Shown in pieces: positions 53,672-61,555 of a stretch of DNA of 64,000 nt; position 1 is the first letter of the stretch, and every line of letters starts with the position of its first letter. The position numbers and the translations under genes were made by a program. Below the pieces are notes generated by a model. It was not told the origin of the DNA. It saw only the letters and a program-made list of their open reading frames with translations, and made no database searches. The DNA comes from Fodinibacter sp963833495 (lineage in GTDB: Bacteria; Actinomycetota; Actinomycetes; Actinomycetales; Dermatophilaceae), in assembly GCA_963833495.1 (NCBI GenBank), contig CAWHYJ010000011.1, positions 1 through 64,000 of the forward strand. Direction: 5' to 3'.

Positions 53672-54274
53672 ATGGACGACAGCACCGACCCGGCACGCTC
53701 CGGCGAGGGGTTCGAGGACCCGACGGCACCGGCCTGGGCCAGCCCGCCCCCGGCCCCGCCCACCGAGCCGCTCCCCTCCGGCCCACCGGTCTCCCCTCCG
53801 TCGCCCTACACCGCGCCGGATGCCGGGGGTGCGCCGGATCCGTGGGCGCCGGTCGGCCAGCCGCCCTCCGGGCAGCCGCCGCAGGACAGCCCGTACGGCG
53901 CCAACTCGTATGCCCAGCCCGGCTACGTGCAGCACCCCTACGGCTCGACCGCCTACGGCCAGGCCCCCTACGCCCTGCCCCCCGTGCCGTACGGCACGCC
54001 TCCCCCGACCAACACCGCCCTCCCCCTGACCATCGTCTCGGCGATCGCCACGGTGTTCTGCTGCCTGCTCTCCCTGCCTTCGCTCATCATCGGCATCGTC
54101 GCCCTGTCGAAGCAGGCCACCGATCCTTACGGGGCGGCCAAGCTGACCCGTTGGGGGTGGATCATCCTCGGCATCACGGCCGTGGTCGCCGTCGTCGGGG
54201 TCGTGGCGTTCTTCGCGCTCGGCGCAGCAGCAGGCATGTTCGACAGCGGCTCGTACGACTACCAAGGCACCTGA
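53672..54274 (+). CDS. Pro/Gly/Tyr-rich DUF4190-like membrane protein
   Basis: 200 residues. The first 110 are Pro-rich and disordered with PYG/AYGQ-type repeats, followed by two helices (ALPLTIVSAIATVFCCLLSL; WGWIILGITAVVAVVGVVAF). Unknown function, common near signalling genes in actinobacteria. ATG 53672 chosen; upstream ATG 53645 has no ribosome site. Confidence 0.75.
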   Translation: MDDSTDPARSGEGFEDPTAPAWASPPPAPPTEPLPSGPPVSPPSPYTAPDAGGAPDPWAPVGQPPSGQPPQDSPYGANSYAQPGYVQHPYGSTAYGQAPYALPPVPYGTPPPTNTALPLTIVSAIATVFCCLLSLPSLIIGIVALSKQATDPYGAAKLTRWGWIILGITAVVAVVGVVAFFALGAAAGMFDSGSYDYQGT

Positions 54275-54313
54275 GACCCGCTCCCACCCGACCGACCACG
54301 CCGAGAGACGTTT

Positions 54314-54346
54314 CAGCGGACGTCCAGCGAACTCACAGGTTCACGC
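54314..54346 (+). promoter_or_regulatory. 11-bp-period repeats before the response regulator
   Basis: Three successive 11-mers, CAGCGGACGTC, CAGCGAACTCA and CAGGTTCACGC (54314-54346), with shared spacing. CGAACTCACA (54327-54336) is identical to the repeats at 52525-52546. Positioned 15-47 bp before the GTG, fitting autoregulation. Confidence 0.5.
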
Positions 54347-54360
54347 GCCAGACTGAATGC

Positions 54361-55071
54361 GTGACCACCCAGACCCCCGAGGCACGCCTCCTCGTCGTCG
54401 AGGACGAACCCAACATCCGCGAGCTGCTCGCGACCTCCCTGCGCTACGCAGGTTTCGACGTCGCCACCGCGTCCAGTGGGACCGAGGCCCTGAGGGTCGC
54501 CGGCGACCACATGCCCGACCTGTGCGTGCTCGACGTGATGCTCCCCGACATGGACGGCTTCACCGTCACGCGTCGGCTGCGCGAGCAGGGCCGGCAGCTG
54601 CCCATCGTGTTCGTCACGGCCCGCGACTCGGTCGACGACAAGATCAAGGGGCTCACCGTCGGCGGCGACGACTACGTCACCAAGCCGTTCAGCCTCGAGG
54701 AGGTGGTGGCCCGCATCCGCGCCGTGCTCCGCCGCACCCGAGGCGAGGCCGACGAGGACCGCCAGGTCATCGCCTTCGAGGACCTCGAGCTCGACGAGGA
54801 CTCGCACGAGGTGCGCCGGGCCGGCCGGGTCATCGAGACCAGCCCCACCGAGTTCAAGCTGCTGCGCTACCTGATGCTCAACCCCAACCGGGTGCTGTCC
54901 AAGGCGCAGATCCTCGACCACGTCTGGGACTACGACTTCCGCGGCGAGTCAGGCATCGTCGAGTCCTACATCTCCTACCTGCGCCGCAAGATCGACACCG
55001 AGGGACTGCCCCCGCTGATCCACACCAAGCGCGGCGTCGGCTACGTCCTGCGTCTGCCTCCCCAGGGCTGA
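54361..55071 (+). CDS. OmpR-family response regulator (MprA-like)
   Basis: 236 residues. Receiver domain: LLVVEDEPNIRELL, phospho-Asp in LCVLDVMLPDMDGF, conserved Lys in YVTKPFSLEE. Winged helix: SPTEFKLLRYLMLNPNRVLS, VESYISYLRRKID, HTKRGVGYVLR. Together with the next two genes this mirrors mprA-mprB-pepD of mycobacteria. GTG start; stop overlaps the kinase start by one base. Confidence 0.93.
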   Translation: MTTQTPEARLLVVEDEPNIRELLATSLRYAGFDVATASSGTEALRVAGDHMPDLCVLDVMLPDMDGFTVTRRLREQGRQLPIVFVTARDSVDDKIKGLTVGGDDYVTKPFSLEEVVARIRAVLRRTRGEADEDRQVIAFEDLELDEDSHEVRRAGRVIETSPTEFKLLRYLMLNPNRVLSKAQILDHVWDYDFRGESGIVESYISYLRRKIDTEGLPPLIHTKRGVGYVLRLPPQG

Positions 55072-56531
55072 TGGGCTCGGTTCCCACACCGCGCACCGAC
55101 GGCGGGCCGTTCGCCCGCATAGTGCGCCGACTCGAGGCGGTTCCGTTGCGGACCCGCCTCGTGGCGATCGTGGGCACCCTCGTCGGGGCGGCCCTCATCC
55201 TCACCAGCCTGGTGACCGCGCTGCTGATGCGCTCCGACCTGATGGACCGCGTCGACGCGGAGCTGCTGTCTGTGGCGCGCCCTGTGGCGAACCAGGCGCT
55301 CGCCGACCTGACCCGCAGTGAGACGACCTTCCCGTCGAACTACGCCTTCGAGCTGCAGAGCCGGTTCGGTGACTTCACCCGGCGGCCCACCGGCGTCACG
55401 GCCACGCCCGACCTGCCCGAGCTCTCGGTCACCGACCCGCTGGTCAGGAACAGCGAGCCCTTCACCGTGGGATCCGAATCGGGGCCGCTCAAGTGGCGGT
55501 TCATCGCCGGGCGGGTCTCGGGTGCCGACGCGACGTTCGCTGTCGGCATCCCCTTGACGACCGTGAACCACACTGTCGCAAGGCTCCTGGTGACCACCGC
55601 GGCCATCGGCTCGCTCGCGCTCGTCGGGTCGATCGTGCTCGCCTGGTTCGCGGTGCGACGCGCTTTTCGCCCGCTGGCCCGCATCGAGGACACCGCCTCC
55701 GCGATCGCCACGGGTGACCTCACCCAGCGCATCCCGGTGCGCCAGGCCGACGACGAGGTGACCTCGCTGTCGCGCAGCCTCAACGTCATGCTGACGCGCA
55801 TCGAGTCCTCGTTCGCGGTGCGCGAGGCCAGCGAGGAGCGGATGCGCCAGTTCGTCGCCGACGCCTCGCACGAGCTGCGCACTCCACTCGCCACGGTGCG
55901 TGGGTATGCCGAGCTCTACCGGCAGGGCGCCGTGCGGGACAGTGCCGCCGTGGGGTCCGCGATGGAGCGCATCGAGGCCGAGTCGACCCGGATGAGCGGC
56001 CTCGTGGAGGACCTGCTGACCCTGGCCCGCATCGACGACGTCCCCGTCGTGGAGACCACCGAGGTCGACCTCACCGTGCTGGCCGCGGATGCCGTCGCCG
56101 ACGCCCGCGTGCGCGCGCCTGAGCGCCGCATCTCGCTGCTCGGGCTCGACGGCCCGGTCGCGCCGACTCCGGTGCGCGGCACCGAGTCCCAGCTTCGCCA
56201 GGTCGTCACCAACCTCGTCGCGAACGCCCTGCTGCACACCCCGGAGGGCACCCCGGTCGAGGTCGCCGTCGGTCCGGACGACTTCGGGGTGGCCCTGGAG
56301 GTCCGCGACCACGGGCCCGGCGTGCCCGAGGAGGTCGCGACCAAGGTGTTCGAGCGCTTCTACCGGGCCGACCCCTCGCGCGGGCGTGCCGGTGGCGGCG
56401 GCAGCGGCCTCGGGCTGGCGATCGTCGCGGCCATCGTGTCGCAGCACCACGGCCGGGTGGGCGTTGCCGCGACCCCCGGCGGCGGCGCCACCTTCGTGGT
56501 CCGGCTTCCACAGGGGACTCCCAGCCAGTGA
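55071..56531 (+). CDS. Sensor histidine kinase (MprB-like)
   Basis: 486 residues. TM1 ~28-50, extracytoplasmic domain ~55-165, TM2 ~172-195, HAMP (RRAFRPLARIEDTASAIATG), H-box FVADASHELRTPLATVRGYA near 266, N-box NLVANALLHT near 381, G-boxes DHGPGVPEEV and GSGLGLAIV. Partner of the preceding regulator; likely senses envelope stress, as MprB does. Confidence 0.93.
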   Translation: MGSVPTPRTDGGPFARIVRRLEAVPLRTRLVAIVGTLVGAALILTSLVTALLMRSDLMDRVDAELLSVARPVANQALADLTRSETTFPSNYAFELQSRFGDFTRRPTGVTATPDLPELSVTDPLVRNSEPFTVGSESGPLKWRFIAGRVSGADATFAVGIPLTTVNHTVARLLVTTAAIGSLALVGSIVLAWFAVRRAFRPLARIEDTASAIATGDLTQRIPVRQADDEVTSLSRSLNVMLTRIESSFAVREASEERMRQFVADASHELRTPLATVRGYAELYRQGAVRDSAAVGSAMERIEAESTRMSGLVEDLLTLARIDDVPVVETTEVDLTVLAADAVADARVRAPERRISLLGLDGPVAPTPVRGTESQLRQVVTNLVANALLHTPEGTPVEVAVGPDDFGVALEVRDHGPGVPEEVATKVFERFYRADPSRGRAGGGGSGLGLAIVAAIVSQHHGRVGVAATPGGGATFVVRLPQGTPSQ

Positions 56532-56605
56532 TCAGGGCCCTTCCACCTCGACGGGATTGACTGACACCAATCAGAGAAACCCCGTATCGAAGGAAGGCAG
56601 CGCCG

Positions 56606-57955
56606 ATGAGCGAGCAGCCCCCCACCCCCCAGTGGTACACCCCCAGTGGCGGCACCACCACCGCCACCCGCTACGACGGTGCGCCGACCAGCGAGATCCC
56701 GGCCGGCTACGGCACCACTCCCCCGCCGATGGGCCCGCTCGGCACGTTCGGCCAGCCCGCCCCGCAGGCTCGCGCCCCCAAGCCCGCCAAGCGCGGCGCC
56801 GGCCAGCTGACCGCCGTCGCGGTGCTGGCTGCGCTCCTGGCCTCCGGTGGCACGGTCGCCGCGACCCAGTACCTGGACGACGCGAGCCCGTCCGCCGCGA
56901 CCACGTCCTCGACCACGCAGCTCGGCAGCAATGCCGCCGCCCCGGTGAAGCAGGGCAGTGCGTCCGCGCCGGACTGGACCGCCACGGCATCCGTCGTCTC
57001 CCCGAGCGTCGTGAGCATCAGCGCCACCCTGGCCCAGGGTGGGGCCCAGGGCTCGGGCGTGGTCATCGACAAGACGCACGTACTGACCAACAACCACGTC
57101 GTCGCGGGCGCCGAGAAGCTCACCGTGACCCTCGCGGACGGCCGCACCTACGACGCCGAGGTGCGTGGCACCGACCCGTCGACCGACCTGGCGGTCATCA
57201 CCGTCAAGAACGCTCCCAGCGACCTCACCCCCGTCGCCATCGGCAACTCCGACAAGATCGCCGTCGGTGACCCGGTCATGGCCGTGGGCAACCCCCTCGG
57301 CCTGGCCGGCACCGTCACCACCGGCATCGTCAGCGCGCTCAACCGCCCGGTCACCACCGAGGCGGAGAGCCCGGCTCCGAGCGACGGCTCGCAGCTCGAC
57401 CCCAACGGCCAGCAGCAGCAGCAGTCCGCCGGCGAGACCGTCGTGACCAACGCGATCCAGACCTCCGCGGCGATCAACCCCGGCAACAGCGGCGGCGCCC
57501 TGGTCAACGCCAACGGCCAGCTCATCGGCATCAACTCGGCGATCGCCTCGCTCGGTGCCTCCTCGGGTGGCCAGTCGGGCAGCATCGGCATCGGCTTCGC
57601 GATTCCGGTCAACGAGGCGACCTCGATCGCCAAGCAGCTCATCGACAACGGCGCCGCGGCGCACGCCTACCTCGGCGTGACCCCGCAGGACGGCAGCGCC
57701 AGCGACGGCTCGGCCACCCGGGCCGGCGCCGAGGTGGCCTCGGTCGGCGACGGCACCCCCGCCGCCGCAGCCGGGCTCAAGGTCGGCGACGTCATCATCG
57801 CCGTCAACGGCAAGCCGGTCGAGTCGGCCGACTCCCTCGTCGGCCACGTCCGCGAGAAGACCACCGGCGACCAGGTGACGCTCACCGTGCTGCGCGACGG
57901 CAAGAGCATCCAGGTCAAGGCCACCCTGGCGGCCAAGCCGACCACCAACGGCTGA
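56606..57955 (+). CDS. HtrA/DegP-type serine protease (PepD-like)
   Basis: 449 residues. Cytoplasmic Pro-rich head, one membrane helix (~68-90, LTAVAVLAALLASGGTVAAT), protease domain with triad His in LTNNHVV (~164), Asp in STDLAVITV (~193) and Ser in NPGNSGGALVN (~293), then a PDZ domain (AYLGVTPQ ... AAGLKVGDVIIAVNGKPVES). A QQQQQ insert lies in a protease loop. Degrades or refolds misfolded envelope proteins. 74 bp after the kinase. Confidence 0.94.
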   Translation: MSEQPPTPQWYTPSGGTTTATRYDGAPTSEIPAGYGTTPPPMGPLGTFGQPAPQARAPKPAKRGAGQLTAVAVLAALLASGGTVAATQYLDDASPSAATTSSTTQLGSNAAAPVKQGSASAPDWTATASVVSPSVVSISATLAQGGAQGSGVVIDKTHVLTNNHVVAGAEKLTVTLADGRTYDAEVRGTDPSTDLAVITVKNAPSDLTPVAIGNSDKIAVGDPVMAVGNPLGLAGTVTTGIVSALNRPVTTEAESPAPSDGSQLDPNGQQQQQSAGETVVTNAIQTSAAINPGNSGGALVNANGQLIGINSAIASLGASSGGQSGSIGIGFAIPVNEATSIAKQLIDNGAAAHAYLGVTPQDGSASDGSATRAGAEVASVGDGTPAAAAGLKVGDVIIAVNGKPVESADSLVGHVREKTTGDQVTLTVLRDGKSIQVKATLAAKPTTNG

Positions 57956-57973
57956 GCCGACAGGGCCACCCCC

Positions 57974-58015
57974 GGGCGCCCGACCACGCTGCCTGCACAG
58001 CGTGGTCGGGCGCCC
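57974..58015 (+). terminator. Perfect 18-bp terminator
   Basis: GGGCGCCCGACCACGCTG (57974-57991) pairs with CAGCGTGGTCGGGCGCCC (57998-58015) around a 6-nt loop, right after the protease gene. Confidence 0.9.
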
Positions 58016-58129
58016 GTCGGCATGGTGGGCCCTGTCATCGGCGCATCCGGCCGACGCCGGCCCAGCCCAGCGCATCCGGCCCGCTGACGACGACGGCATC
58101 CACGTGGTCGTGCGCGCTCGCCGCACCCG

Positions 58130-58426
58130 TCAGGTGCGCGACCCAGCAGCGGCCGACCGGTTCCTCCGGGCGCGACGTGGTCGCTCGGCCACACGCCACC
58201 CCACCGGTGCTGCTTCGCGCAGCGCCCCCCAGCCGCCGATGACCTGGCCCGAGCAGACCAGCAGCCCCGTGCGTCGGTGCACCCAGGTCAGCTCACCGCC
58301 GGCCCGGGTCGCGAACACCTCGACCGCGCACCACCTGCAGACCGGCGGCTCGGCGAGCTCGTCGACGAGCCCTTCCACGAGCGCCTCCAGCCGGACGACC
58401 CCGTCGGCGTCGATGAAGGCCACCAT
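58130..58426 (-). CDS. Small hypothetical protein with a CxxC
   Basis: 98 residues: MVAFIDADGVVRLEALVEGL, EPPVCRWCAVEVF, HRRTGLLVCSGQVIGGWGAL and a basic tail. Three Cys may bind metal. I do not recognise the family. The 190 bp upstream (58427-58619) shows no gene I can support. Confidence 0.5.
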   Translation of the reverse strand: MVAFIDADGVVRLEALVEGLVDELAEPPVCRWCAVEVFATRAGGELTWVHRRTGLLVCSGQVIGGWGALREAAPVGWRVAERPRRARRNRSAAAGSRT

Positions 58427-58619
58427 CAGAGTGCCTCTCCCGGCACGGCCTCCGGCCGTCCGGTGGCGTTCGCCACCTGAGCCGGCGGGTCGGTCCTCGG
58501 GCGCGAGCGGGTGGCGTTCATGTCCGAGCGCCGACGTCCATGTCGCAATGCTGCGTCATCGGGCCGCCGAATGCACTACCTCGCCGCCCGTCGGTCGTGC
58601 TGAGGTCGGTGTGCGACCT

Positions 58620-59021
58620 TCAGCCGCCGTGGTCCCGCTTCGCGTCCACCAGCGCGGCGCGCAGGTGCGGATGGCCAGGGGGAGGGAGCTCCTCGACGGT
58701 GAACCACCCGATGCCGTGGTGTTCCTCAGGGGCGAGGTTCGCCGGCGTTCCGCGCCGTCAGGCACCAGCCACGCGCTCAGCAGGGCCGGCTCTCCCGGAG
58801 GCCCACGGGGAGCCGACACAGGTGCGCGGCCGAGTGCGTCACGATCTGCACACCGAGCTCTTCGTGCAGCTCCCGCGCCAGCGCGTCCAGCTCTGACTCG
58901 CCGGCCTCCATGACCCCGCCGGGCAGGTCCCACACGTTCGGGTCGGCACGCTTGTCGGGTCGTCGATGGCCAGGAAGACGCGGCGATCACGGACCAGCGC
59001 GCCCACGACAACCCTGTGCAT
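58620..59021 (-). pseudogene. Nudix hydrolase gene with several frameshifts
   Basis: ATG 59021 begins MHRVVVGALVRDRRVFLAID. Near 58955 the frame changes and continues KRADPNVWDLPGGVMEAGES then ELDALARELHEELGV, a perfect Nudix box. After HLCRLP more shifts are needed to reach LLSAWLVP and finally ANLAPEEHHGIGWFTVEELP ... LVDAKRDHGG at the stop 58620-58622. At least three indels separate these parts, so a true pseudogene is more likely than a single sequencing error. Confidence 0.8.
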
Positions 59022-59176
59022 GGGCTCATCGAAGCATTGGCGCCCGACAGCGGACGTCCCCACGTGCCGCACGCGCCAAGACGACGCCGCAGCTCGACCC
59101 AGACCCCTCCGTCCGGTCCGGGAGCCGAACCGGCCCACCGCGTGACGCGCGGCGCGCGGACTGGCACAGTGACCGG

Positions 59177-59836
59177 ATGGACGCGTTGCGGGTGCGGTGG
59201 CGTGCGGACTGCATCCCGGTGGCGGGGGAGGCACCGGCCGAGACCATCGACGACGTCGGCACCGACCTGCTGCGGCGGTGGCACGAGCCGCACCGCCGCT
59301 ACCACCAGGCGACGCACCTGACCGAGGTGCTGACGGCCGTCGACGTGCTGTGCGCAGCCGGTGGGGTCAACGGGTGCAGCCGTTCGGTGGCGGCGCTCGC
59401 CGCCTGGTTCCACGACGCTGTCTACGCCGTGGACCCGGCCGCCGCCAACGAGGCCGAGAGCGCCGCGCTGGCGGCGCGCCAGCTGGGGCGGTTCCCGGTC
59501 GACCCCGAGCTCACCGCGCGGGTGGTCGCCGTGGTGCTCGACACGGCATCCCACGACCTGACGCCACAGGGGGCCACCGACCCTGCCCGTGTGGTCGTGC
59601 ACGACGCCGACCTGTGGGTGCTCTCGGCACCGGTCGACCGGTTCGACGAGTACTGCGCCCAGGTGCGCGAGGAGTACGCGCACGTGCCCGTGGCGCTCTA
59701 CGCCACCGCCCGCTCGGAGGTGCTGCGGCCCTTCCTGGTGCGTGACCACGTCTACCGCACCAGCCACGCACGGGCCGAGTGGGAGGGGTCGGCGCGCGAG
59801 AACCTCGCGCGTGAGCTCACCCGGCTCGCGGGCTGA
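59177..59836 (+). CDS. HD-superfamily metal-dependent phosphohydrolase-like protein
   Basis: 219 residues. RRWHEPHRRYHQATHLTEVL (His ligands), AALAAWFHDAVYAV (HD pair) and NEAESAALA are those of a predicted HD phosphohydrolase family in bacteria. Substrate unknown. Converges on the Nudix fusion gene with 20-bp overlap. Confidence 0.82.
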   Translation: MDALRVRWRADCIPVAGEAPAETIDDVGTDLLRRWHEPHRRYHQATHLTEVLTAVDVLCAAGGVNGCSRSVAALAAWFHDAVYAVDPAAANEAESAALAARQLGRFPVDPELTARVVAVVLDTASHDLTPQGATDPARVVVHDADLWVLSAPVDRFDEYCAQVREEYAHVPVALYATARSEVLRPFLVRDHVYRTSHARAEWEGSARENLARELTRLAG

Positions 59837-60593
59837 GCACCGCCACGGCCAACGGCCACCAGAACTGGTCGGAGCACTCTCCCTCGAGCTCGGCCCAGGT
59901 CATCCACCGGCGGTCGGAGGTGTCGTCGAGCTCGGCGGTGAGGGCCGGCCGGCGGCCCGCCACGCGCACCTCGAACACCTGCAGGAGGTCGCGGCCCTCC
60001 TGCCACAGGCCACCCGAGGTGCGGCCGTGGAAGCGCTCGTAGCCCCGGGGCCTGAGCGCGTCCGGCGAGACGACGAGCCCGGTCTCCTCGCGCACCTCGC
60101 GAACGGCGTTGTCGCGCGCCGATTCCCCCGGCTCACGCCAACCACCCGGCGCACCCCACTCCGACCGCCGCACCGAGTGGACGGCCACGAAGTCGCCGGC
60201 ATCGTCTCGCACGAAGGCCATCGCGGCGAAGACGCGGGCCTCGTCGGCCTCACGGTCGGAGCGGATCAGGTCGACATCGGCACTGGTGCCGTCGACGAAC
60301 CGGATGCCGCGCACGCGGGCGACCCCCTTGTCGCCGCGCCGCTTCTGCATCCGCAACCCGCTGGCCTGCAGCGCCCGGAGCAGGTCGCGGGCGCTGGTCG
60401 GGGCGGCGCCGGCCGCGACGACCGAGGCGTAGCGCTCCTCGGGGATGTCGTAGTGGTCGCCCTCGAACCCCCGCTCGGGGATGCCGACCGCGCGCGCGAA
60501 CGCGTGCAGCTCGTCGAGGTCGGTGTCGCTGACCAGGTGCGACCAGCGCCGGCCGTGCGCCTCGGCGCGGGGCGGGTCGATGAGGATGGCCAC
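59817..60593 (-). CDS. DUF4031-Nudix fusion protein
   Basis: 258 residues. N-terminal DUF4031 (MAILIDPPRAEAHGRRWSHL, GDHYDIPEERY). C-terminal Nudix with the box GGWREPGESARDNAVREVRE then ETGL, a full match. Likely a nucleotide-pool or coenzyme hydrolase. GTG lies 6 nt after TACGCT, so it is leaderless. Third Nudix gene in this window. Confidence 0.87.
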   Translation of the reverse strand: MAILIDPPRAEAHGRRWSHLVSDTDLDELHAFARAVGIPERGFEGDHYDIPEERYASVVAAGAAPTSARDLLRALQASGLRMQKRRGDKGVARVRGIRFVDGTSADVDLIRSDREADEARVFAAMAFVRDDAGDFVAVHSVRRSEWGAPGGWREPGESARDNAVREVREETGLVVSPDALRPRGYERFHGRTSGGLWQEGRDLLQVFEVRVAGRRPALTAELDDTSDRRWMTWAELEGECSDQFWWPLAVAVLSPRAG

Positions 60594-60714
60594 CCCCGCA
60601 GCGTAGGGGGCGGGAGCCTGTGGACAACCTCCGGCCCGGGTCGCCGTGCCGACCTACGCTCTCGGCAGACGGGCGCACCACGGCGGTGGGCCCACGACGA
60701 AGGGGAGCGCCGAC

Positions 60715-61005
60715 ATGAGCGCACAGTTCCAGGTCGACACCGACCGCATCGCCGCGGCGGCCGGTGACGTCGCCCGCATCTCGGCCGAGATCGAGGGCCA
60801 GGTCGGGGTGATGCTCGCCCGGCTCACCGGCCTGCAGGACGCCTGGACCGGCACGGCGTCGGTCCAGTTCCAGGGGGTGGTCACCCAGTGGCGCGGCACC
60901 CAGCAGCAGGTGCGGGCGTCCCTCGACTCGATCGGGCAGGTGCTCGGTGCGGCCGGGTCGCAGTACGCCGAGGCAGAGGCGAGCGCCACCCGGATGTTCA
61001 GCTGA
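60715..61005 (+). CDS. WXG100-family (ESAT-6-like) protein
   Basis: 96 residues, helix-turn-helix hairpin with the motif WTG in LQDAWTGTASVQFQG at the turn. Such proteins are secreted by type VII systems, but no EccC/ESX genes are in the window. GGGGAGCG precedes the ATG. Confidence 0.87.
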   Translation: MSAQFQVDTDRIAAAAGDVARISAEIEGQVGVMLARLTGLQDAWTGTASVQFQGVVTQWRGTQQQVRASLDSIGQVLGAAGSQYAEAEASATRMFS

Positions 61006-61546
61006 CCCCGGGCGGGCGCCGGGGTGGCCCGGTGAGGTCGAGCTTCATGCCCTTGTGGCTGTCGACCCAGCCGAGCCGCTCGTAGAACCGGTGCGCGTCG
61101 GTGCGGCGCCGGTCGGTGGTCAGCTGGGCGAGCACCGCGCCGCGCGCCCGGCCGAGGTCGACGGCCCACTCCATCAAGGCCTGCCCGAGGCCCGCGCCAC
61201 GCTCCGACCCGGCAACCCGCACGGCCTCGAGGAGCAGGCGCAGCCCGCCTCGGCGGGACAGGGTGCGCAGGAAGGTCAGCTGGAGGGTCGCCACGACCGT
61301 GCCGTCGGGTCGGCGCGCCACGAGGAGCAGCTGGCGCGGATCGGCGTCGACGTCCTCGAACGCCTCGAGGTAGGGGCGCAGGGTCTCTTCGTCGGTCGTC
61401 ACCTCTCGGACGCTGCCGAGCGGGTCGTCACGAAGCAGGGCGACGACCGCTGCCACATCGTCCCTGGTCGCGCGGTCGACCAGGTAGCTCCGGCCGCCGA
61501 CCTCCAACGGGTGCGGCAGGTGGGCATCGGCAGCCGAGGAGGGCAC
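60998..61546 (-). CDS. GNAT-family N-acetyltransferase
   Basis: 182 residues. Acetyl-CoA site VRVAGSERGAGLGQALMEWA (RxxGxG-like), RRTDAHRFYERLGW near the end. Acceptor unknown. GTG start 61546; 8-bp convergent overlap with the WXG100 gene. Confidence 0.87.
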   Translation of the reverse strand: MPSSAADAHLPHPLEVGGRSYLVDRATRDDVAAVVALLRDDPLGSVREVTTDEETLRPYLEAFEDVDADPRQLLLVARRPDGTVVATLQLTFLRTLSRRGGLRLLLEAVRVAGSERGAGLGQALMEWAVDLGRARGAVLAQLTTDRRRTDAHRFYERLGWVDSHKGMKLDLTGPPRRPPGVS

Positions 61547-61555
61547 GCCCGCAAC

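Noticed and set aside
60715..61005. Type VII secretion locus
   Set aside because: Only one WXG100 gene; no EccC, EccD, mycosin or second WXG100 gene adjacent.
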